Source of the DNA: JBIOHP01 sp044449065
GTDB taxonomy: Bacteria > Bacteroidota > Ignavibacteria > UBA10030 > SZUA-254
Assembly: GCA_044449065.1 (NCBI GenBank)
Contig: JBIOHP010000002.1
Span: forward strand, 62,001 to 126,000
Length of the DNA stretch: 64,000 nt
Reading direction: 5' to 3'
Made by a program: the position numbers and the translations under genes. Each line of letters starts with the position of its first letter. Within the stretch, counting starts at the first letter, position 1. Positions 59,528-64,000 of this stretch are shown piece after piece. The notes under the pieces are model-generated. The model searched no databases. It was given only the letters and a program-made list of their open reading frames with translations, and was not told the origin of the DNA.

Positions 59528-61381
59528 ATGAAACGTTTAATAATATTCAAAGCCCTCATATCGCTGGTTTTTACAGTATTGTTTTTTATGTTTTGGCCCA
59601 CCAATTTGGTATGGGATGACGCCGGAATAATATTGAAGTACATGGACAATTTTAGGAACGGTTACTTCTATTCTTACAATCCTTCCGATGGTCCGGTATT
59701 TGGAATTTCAAGTTTTACCCACGGTCTCTTATCAGGATTTTTTGCCTTCACTCATATTTTTTCTCCTTTAAATAGTTTATTTGCGAGCAATTTCATCGGC
59801 TTGTTTTTCGTCTCTTTCCTCTCGCTCCATTTGATATCCCGGTATGAATATAATTTTTCAGTAATCTGGTTTGCATGGCTTCTATTAATGTGTTCGTCGC
59901 AGGATTTTGTCTGCAATATTAAACAGGGAATGGAGATTCCGCTGTACCTTGCAATACTCCTGGGATGTTTTCACTTCTATCTGAAAAACGACGTGAGATG
60001 GATGTTCGCGTTCTTCTCCCTGGCAATTATTACAAAACTCGACTCTGTGCCAATTATCGGCATGCTATTCCTCGGCTTTGTCTATAATAACCGTCAATCG
60101 CTGAAACCTTTTACATTTGCCAATAAATTATATCAACAAATTTTATTGTACGGCATCTTGCCCCTGACTGGATGGATAGTATTCAGTTTTCTGGTTTTTC
60201 GGGGACCTCTGCCGCAGGCGGCGCTCGCCAAAATGTATTATCATATGCATTCATCCGGAAGCTGGTTTCCTTTCCTGCAGCCGCTTATGGAAGGCGTAGT
60301 TCATCAAATCATTATTCTGGGAGTCGCAATTGTATTTTTTGGATACGCTCTCTATTGTATTTACACGAAACGATTCAGCGAGATATCGACAACCCTGATC
60401 TTTGGTTTAGCGGCGACGGCGTATTTACTCCTCTATTACTTTTATAACCCGGGAGAAAGAATGGGATGGTATTATGCTATCCCGGAATTCCTCATGAGCT
60501 TACAAATGATCGTCATAGCGATCAGACTCGCTCACACCTTCATGATTCGCTGGAAACGCTCTGCGCTCATCATTATATTCATGGCTCTCCTTATCATCAG
60601 TTCTGCCGTCGTCAATAAATTTATCCAGAGAACGCTAAATTATTTAACGGTCATAGAATCCCAACGAATTGCCATCGGCGATTGGATTCATGATCATAGT
60701 AACCCCAACGATACGCTTATGGCTGGACATGGACATATCGCACGGAATTCAGGTCTGTATACCATTGATTTTACCGGCATCAATTCAACAATTGTTACCG
60801 ATTATAAACTTGATTTCGGAAAACTTGTCAATAATTTTAAACCCAGATGGATCGTGCAAGAGGGGTTTCTCGATGCTAAGTTGGAAAGGACGGCTGGATA
60901 TACACTGAGAAATTCGTTCTATAATACTGCCGTTTTGAGTTATCCGCCGGTAAGAGTATATGAGAAATTGTCCGGAACTAATTTCACCGCCGAACATCCC
61001 ATTACACCGGCGATGGTTACTACCAATGGCAAATATGAGATGCGAGCGAATGGATTATTTATTATCGATGGGACTAGAATTTCATTCAAAAATATCGATC
61101 CTAACATTCATCTGATAAAATTTGAAGTCGGTTTAATCAGAGGGGATATCAACAACACCATTAACGCCGAAATAACCGGCATCGATTCTAAAACATTAAA
61201 AAACTCATCATTCGAGCTACCGCGTAAAAATTTAGCCAATCCTGCCGATGGATTTAGTGACCGATGGGTAATAGATCTTCAACCGGAATGGACCATTAAA
61301 TCCGTGACACTTTTTACACAAGAATCAGCGGGAAATCCTTCAGAACATTTTATAATCGTTGATCCGATCATTACAGAATAA
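59528..61381 (+). CDS. GT-C-like polytopic membrane protein, probable glycosyltransferase
   Basis: A 617-residue protein whose first ~390 residues form about ten hydrophobic helices and whose last ~220 residues are soluble and probably extracytoplasmic. The first loop has WDDAGIILKYMDNFRNG and YNPSDGPVFG, the acidic D-D motif and layout typical of GT-C polyprenyl-phosphate-sugar-dependent transferases (ArnT/PMT/AftB-like). No family can be named with certainty. It lies just upstream of an ABC-type glycan exporter, which fits a role in surface polysaccharide or lipid glycosylation. The ATG at 59528 has no strong ribosome binding site. Confidence 0.68.
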   Translation: MKRLIIFKALISLVFTVLFFMFWPTNLVWDDAGIILKYMDNFRNGYFYSYNPSDGPVFGISSFTHGLLSGFFAFTHIFSPLNSLFASNFIGLFFVSFLSLHLISRYEYNFSVIWFAWLLLMCSSQDFVCNIKQGMEIPLYLAILLGCFHFYLKNDVRWMFAFFSLAIITKLDSVPIIGMLFLGFVYNNRQSLKPFTFANKLYQQILLYGILPLTGWIVFSFLVFRGPLPQAALAKMYYHMHSSGSWFPFLQPLMEGVVHQIIILGVAIVFFGYALYCIYTKRFSEISTTLIFGLAATAYLLLYYFYNPGERMGWYYAIPEFLMSLQMIVIAIRLAHTFMIRWKRSALIIIFMALLIISSAVVNKFIQRTLNYLTVIESQRIAIGDWIHDHSNPNDTLMAGHGHIARNSGLYTIDFTGINSTIVTDYKLDFGKLVNNFKPRWIVQEGFLDAKLERTAGYTLRNSFYNTAVLSYPPVRVYEKLSGTNFTAEHPITPAMVTTNGKYEMRANGLFIIDGTRISFKNIDPNIHLIKFEVGLIRGDINNTINAEITGIDSKTLKNSSFELPRKNLANPADGFSDRWVIDLQPEWTIKSVTLFTQESAGNPSEHFIIVDPIITE

Positions 61382-61484
61382 ATTGATAAAGGACGGTTTT
61401 ATCGTTACATTTAAAATTGTTAGATTTTGATTTTATCAATATATATATAATGGATAATTCAGAAACTGAAACAACTATAACGCC

Positions 61485-62276
61485 TTGAACACGAAAACTT
61501 CAACGATAAAAAAGAAGCCGACGCCGTTTAATCAATACTACAATATCATCCGTGAATTGGCGATTGCCGATTTTCGCCTCAAATATCATGATTCAGCGCT
61601 GGGATACGTCTGGTCCATGTTGAATCCGCTATTGATGTTCGGGGTATATTATTATGTCTTCACCACGATTTTCCACAGCACTATTCCATCCTACCCGATC
61701 TTTCTCCTGGCAGGAATTATCAGTTACGCATTTTTCCAGGATTGTACGTTTAGCGGAATGGTTGCGCTCGGCTCAAAAGCCGGAATTATGAAGAAGATTT
61801 ATTTCCCAAAAACCATTCTCATTTTTGCCGCTTCAACCACTTCAATACTATCATATGTCATCAATTTGTTTGTGCTCTTCGCCATAACATTTATCGGGAG
61901 AGGATTTACCCCACTTGTGTTTCTTACACCAATCCCGGTTTTCTGTTTGATTTTATTTTCCATTGGTATATCATTCATCATGGCGACGATGTATGCGTAT
62001 TTCCGGGATATGGGACAGATTTGGAATGTGTTAGTCCTGGTAATCTTCTGGCTTAGTCCTGTTGTGTACAATGTTGACAATCTTCCCCAATCGATTTCCA
62101 AATTGGTCTACTTCAATCCCCTGACGAGGATTTTCGTTCTTCTTCGCCACTACCTGCTCTACAATTATTTCGATCTACGATTTTTATTGATGACGATTAT
62201 TTATTCTGTCCTCACCTATCTGATAGGATACGTTATCTTTCGGAAATATCAGGATAGCCTTGCGGAGTTATTTTAA
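61485..62276 (+). CDS. ABC-2-type polysaccharide export permease (Wzm/TagG-like)
   Basis: A 263-residue permease with about six helices. Its N-terminus has the cytoplasmic amphipathic segment ELAIADFRLKYHDSALGYVWSMLNPL, given here for position only (about residues 22-45), characteristic of O-antigen and teichoic acid exporters. FWLSPVVYNVDNLP and YFNPLTRIFVLLRHYLL are also family-typical. The start is a TTG at 61485. Its stop is directly followed by the ATPase gene at 62277, so the two are translationally linked and form the transporter. Confidence 0.9.
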   Translation: MNTKTSTIKKKPTPFNQYYNIIRELAIADFRLKYHDSALGYVWSMLNPLLMFGVYYYVFTTIFHSTIPSYPIFLLAGIISYAFFQDCTFSGMVALGSKAGIMKKIYFPKTILIFAASTTSILSYVINLFVLFAITFIGRGFTPLVFLTPIPVFCLILFSIGISFIMATMYAYFRDMGQIWNVLVLVIFWLSPVVYNVDNLPQSISKLVYFNPLTRIFVLLRHYLLYNYFDLRFLLMTIIYSVLTYLIGYVIFRKYQDSLAELF

Positions 62277-63020
62277 ATGATTTCCGTCTCCCACCTCTCG
62301 AAAATATTTCGTCTTCCCCATGCCCGGAAAAAAACGTTATTCCACAATCTCACATCCATTATGTCGGGTGGATACGAGTATGAACAATTGTTTGCATTAA
62401 ATGACATTTCGTTTCGGGTAAACCGTGGTGAATTCCTAGGAATTATCGGAAGAAACGGTTCCGGAAAATCCACACTTCTCAAAGTTATTGCGAGAATCTA
62501 TCAACCGACAAGCGGCGAGGTCCTCGTTGAGGACGATGTTTTTCCAATTCTTGAGCTTGGGGTGGGTTTCCAGCGCGATTTTACGGTCCATGATAACATC
62601 TTTCTTTACGGCTCGCTGATCGGATTCTCACGCAAACAGATGAATCAAAAAAGCAAAGAAATACTTGAATTTGCAGAGTTGACAAGGTTTGCCGATTCAA
62701 AATTAGAGAAACTCTCATCAGGCATGCAAATGCGGTTGGGTTTCGCAATTGCCATCCAATCAGTCGCACCTATCATGCTTGTCGATGAAGTTCTGGCTGT
62801 GGGGGATAAAATTTTCATTGAGAAATGTAAGAAGACCTTTTGGCAATTGAAAAAATCGGGCACCACCATCATATTGGTAAGCCACGATAACGAGGCAATC
62901 AGGGAATTCTGCGATCGTGTGTTGGTATTAAATGAAGGGAAATTAGTGTACGATGGGAAGACAGCCGATTCGATTGAATATTATGATCGAAACATTCTCG
63001 GCGTTTCCCAACCTTCCTGA
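62277..63020 (+). CDS. ABC polysaccharide exporter ATP-binding protein (Wzt/TagH-like)
   Basis: A 247-residue ATPase: Walker A GRNGSGKST (58-66), signature LSSGMQMRL (146-154), Walker B IMLVDEVLAVGD (166-177) and the switch histidine in LVSHD. The long loop before Walker A (about 45 residues) and the short Q-loop region are typical of polysaccharide exporters. It lacks the C-terminal glycan-recognition domain found in E. coli O8/O9a Wzt, so it resembles the KpsT/TagH-type that does not read a chain terminus. It partners the permease just upstream. Confidence 0.92.
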   Translation: MISVSHLSKIFRLPHARKKTLFHNLTSIMSGGYEYEQLFALNDISFRVNRGEFLGIIGRNGSGKSTLLKVIARIYQPTSGEVLVEDDVFPILELGVGFQRDFTVHDNIFLYGSLIGFSRKQMNQKSKEILEFAELTRFADSKLEKLSSGMQMRLGFAIAIQSVAPIMLVDEVLAVGDKIFIEKCKKTFWQLKKSGTTIILVSHDNEAIREFCDRVLVLNEGKLVYDGKTADSIEYYDRNILGVSQPS

Positions 63021-63029
63021 ATAATATTT

Positions 63030-64000
63030 CTACCTCAACTCCGATTCCTTCCGGCTAAATCCTTTTAATATCCCCGCTACACTCCCCACAAAACAAACCA
63101 GGTGATCTACCAATAAAAATGGCGTCATCACGATCATGGCAAAAAGACCGCGCACCTGCTCGAGGTAATTAAGAAAACGGATGTTGAGAAGAATATACAC
63201 GCCCATCAACGGGAGAAGATACTCATACGATATGAATCCTAACACTGCAGAAATCAGAGCGACGAACAGCAAGACGACAAAGAGCGTTGAGATGACAAAT
63301 GAAGGATAGACATTCACAAAACCCCGTTTAACCGATCCACGAGTTTCTCCTAACTGAGTTGCTAATTCGGCAAACCCCTCGCTTCGGTGATATTCATTCC
63401 GGATGAACGATGCAAGGGTATATCGTTTAAGGTGTTCAACTTCGATATCCATATTTAAGTGGATGTTGAGTTTTGCTTTTGAAAATCTCTTCCCCAGCTC
63501 AATATCGTCGTGACCATGAACGGCGAGCAGTTCGACATTGAATCCACCTAACTGCTGGAACGCAGCGCGTTTTATCCCTGATATTGCTCCGAACAGCCAA
63601 TCGATTTCCGGCAAGCTTTTAATGTATGAATACCGCACCCACAGATTTTTATACTGGCTGACGAGATTTTCATGCCGGTGTTGCGCTGTGTATATTCCCA
63701 CCACCGCATCGAGCCCTTCTTCGCTCAACGATTCAACAATGCCTAAAATAGTTTCGCGGCGAATGACAATATCGGAATCAATGAAGATGAAAATATCACC
63801 TTGTGCATGGCTCGCGCCAAAATTTCGCGCATTATTAGCGCCTTTCCCTTCACCGACTTCCAGCAGGTTTATCTCAAATTGCCGCGCAATCTCCCTGGTT
63901 GAATCGGTTGAATGATCATCAACCACGATAACTTCTATGTTCTTGTAATAGGATCGCTTGATCGAAACCAGGCAGGTCTGAATAGTTGCCGCGCCATTCC
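63030..64000 (-). CDS. Family 2 glycosyltransferase, 5' end beyond the window
   Basis: An open frame enters from the right edge on the minus strand and ends at 63030 (323 codons visible). It has the GT-A nucleotide-sugar motif VIVVDDHSTDSTREIA, then GKGANNARNFGA, and the metal-binding FIDSDIVI, all in order. The last ~110 residues contain two or three hydrophobic helices, as in membrane-anchored GT2 enzymes such as those making undecaprenyl-linked sugars. The N-terminal start lies outside, probably only 10-20 residues away. It is convergent with the ABC exporter and probably belongs to the same envelope glycan region. Confidence 0.9.
   Translation of the reverse strand, partial: NGAATIQTCLVSIKRSYYKNIEVIVVDDHSTDSTREIARQFEINLLEVGEGKGANNARNFGASHAQGDIFIFIDSDIVIRRETILGIVESLSEEGLDAVVGIYTAQHRHENLVSQYKNLWVRYSYIKSLPEIDWLFGAISGIKRAAFQQLGGFNVELLAVHGHDDIELGKRFSKAKLNIHLNMDIEVEHLKRYTLASFIRNEYHRSEGFAELATQLGETRGSVKRGFVNVYPSFVISTLFVVLLFVALISAVLGFISYEYLLPLMGVYILLNIRFLNYLEQVRGLFAMIVMTPFLLVDHLVCFVGSVAGILKGFSRKESELR

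Overview
The window looks like chromosome from a member of the FCB superphylum, most like the Ignavibacteria/Chlorobi side, and probably an aerobically respiring one. The pointers are an 11-gene complex I operon without nuoEFG, lipoproteins with Bacteroidota-style lipoboxes (one starting Cys-Lys-Asp), short-leader MGQQQ-type pilins, oxygen-dependent HemF, and dispersed palindromic repeats. This placement is inferred from gene content; no rRNA or other phylogenetic marker is present, and I recognised no tRNA, rRNA, CRISPR array or intact insertion sequence.

Layout. 1-437: 5' part of dnaK on the minus strand, cut by the window edge. 954-2507: birA and coaX (plus). 2499-4729: a histidine kinase/response regulator pair (minus). 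4881-15644: nuoABCDHIJKLMN in that transcriptional order on the minus strand, with a promoter just upstream of nuoA. 15924-19538: corrinoid adenosyltransferase, an FN3/YCF48-repeat lipoprotein and an M20 peptidase (minus). 19728-26641: hemX-hemA-hemC-hemD-hemE-hemF-hemH (plus). 26746-33915: gltA, a TerC-family protein, an alpha/beta hydrolase, hemB, an SDR epimerase/reductase and hemL, with three different palindromic or MITE-like repeats between them. Tetrapyrrole synthesis from glutamyl-tRNA to heme is complete except for a recognisable protoporphyrinogen oxidase.

33997-57573 (minus) is the most unusual part. It is a compact type IV pilus/type II secretion-like locus: three short pilins, a PilC/GspF platform, a PilB/GspE ATPase, a PilT-like ATPase with altered motifs, an apparent PilM-PilN fusion, an apparent PilO-PilP fusion and a short secretin. 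Only 68 bp after the secretin comes a 12.9-kb gene for a 4,296-residue lipoprotein made of twelve ~345-residue modules of Ig-like domains. A near-consensus sigma-54 site precedes the first pilin gene, an intrinsic terminator lies between pilins 2 and 3, and a cluster of dyads, including a perfect FNR-type palindrome, precedes pilC. My reading is that the locus builds a surface pseudopilus or secretion machine that exports or works with the giant lipoprotein. The link rests on gene order only.

57958-59339: queC and queE (7-deazaguanine synthesis, minus). 59528-63020: a GT-C-like membrane protein and a Wzm/Wzt-type polysaccharide ABC exporter (plus). 63030-64000: a family 2 glycosyltransferase running off the right edge (minus). 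This end suggests envelope glycan synthesis and export.
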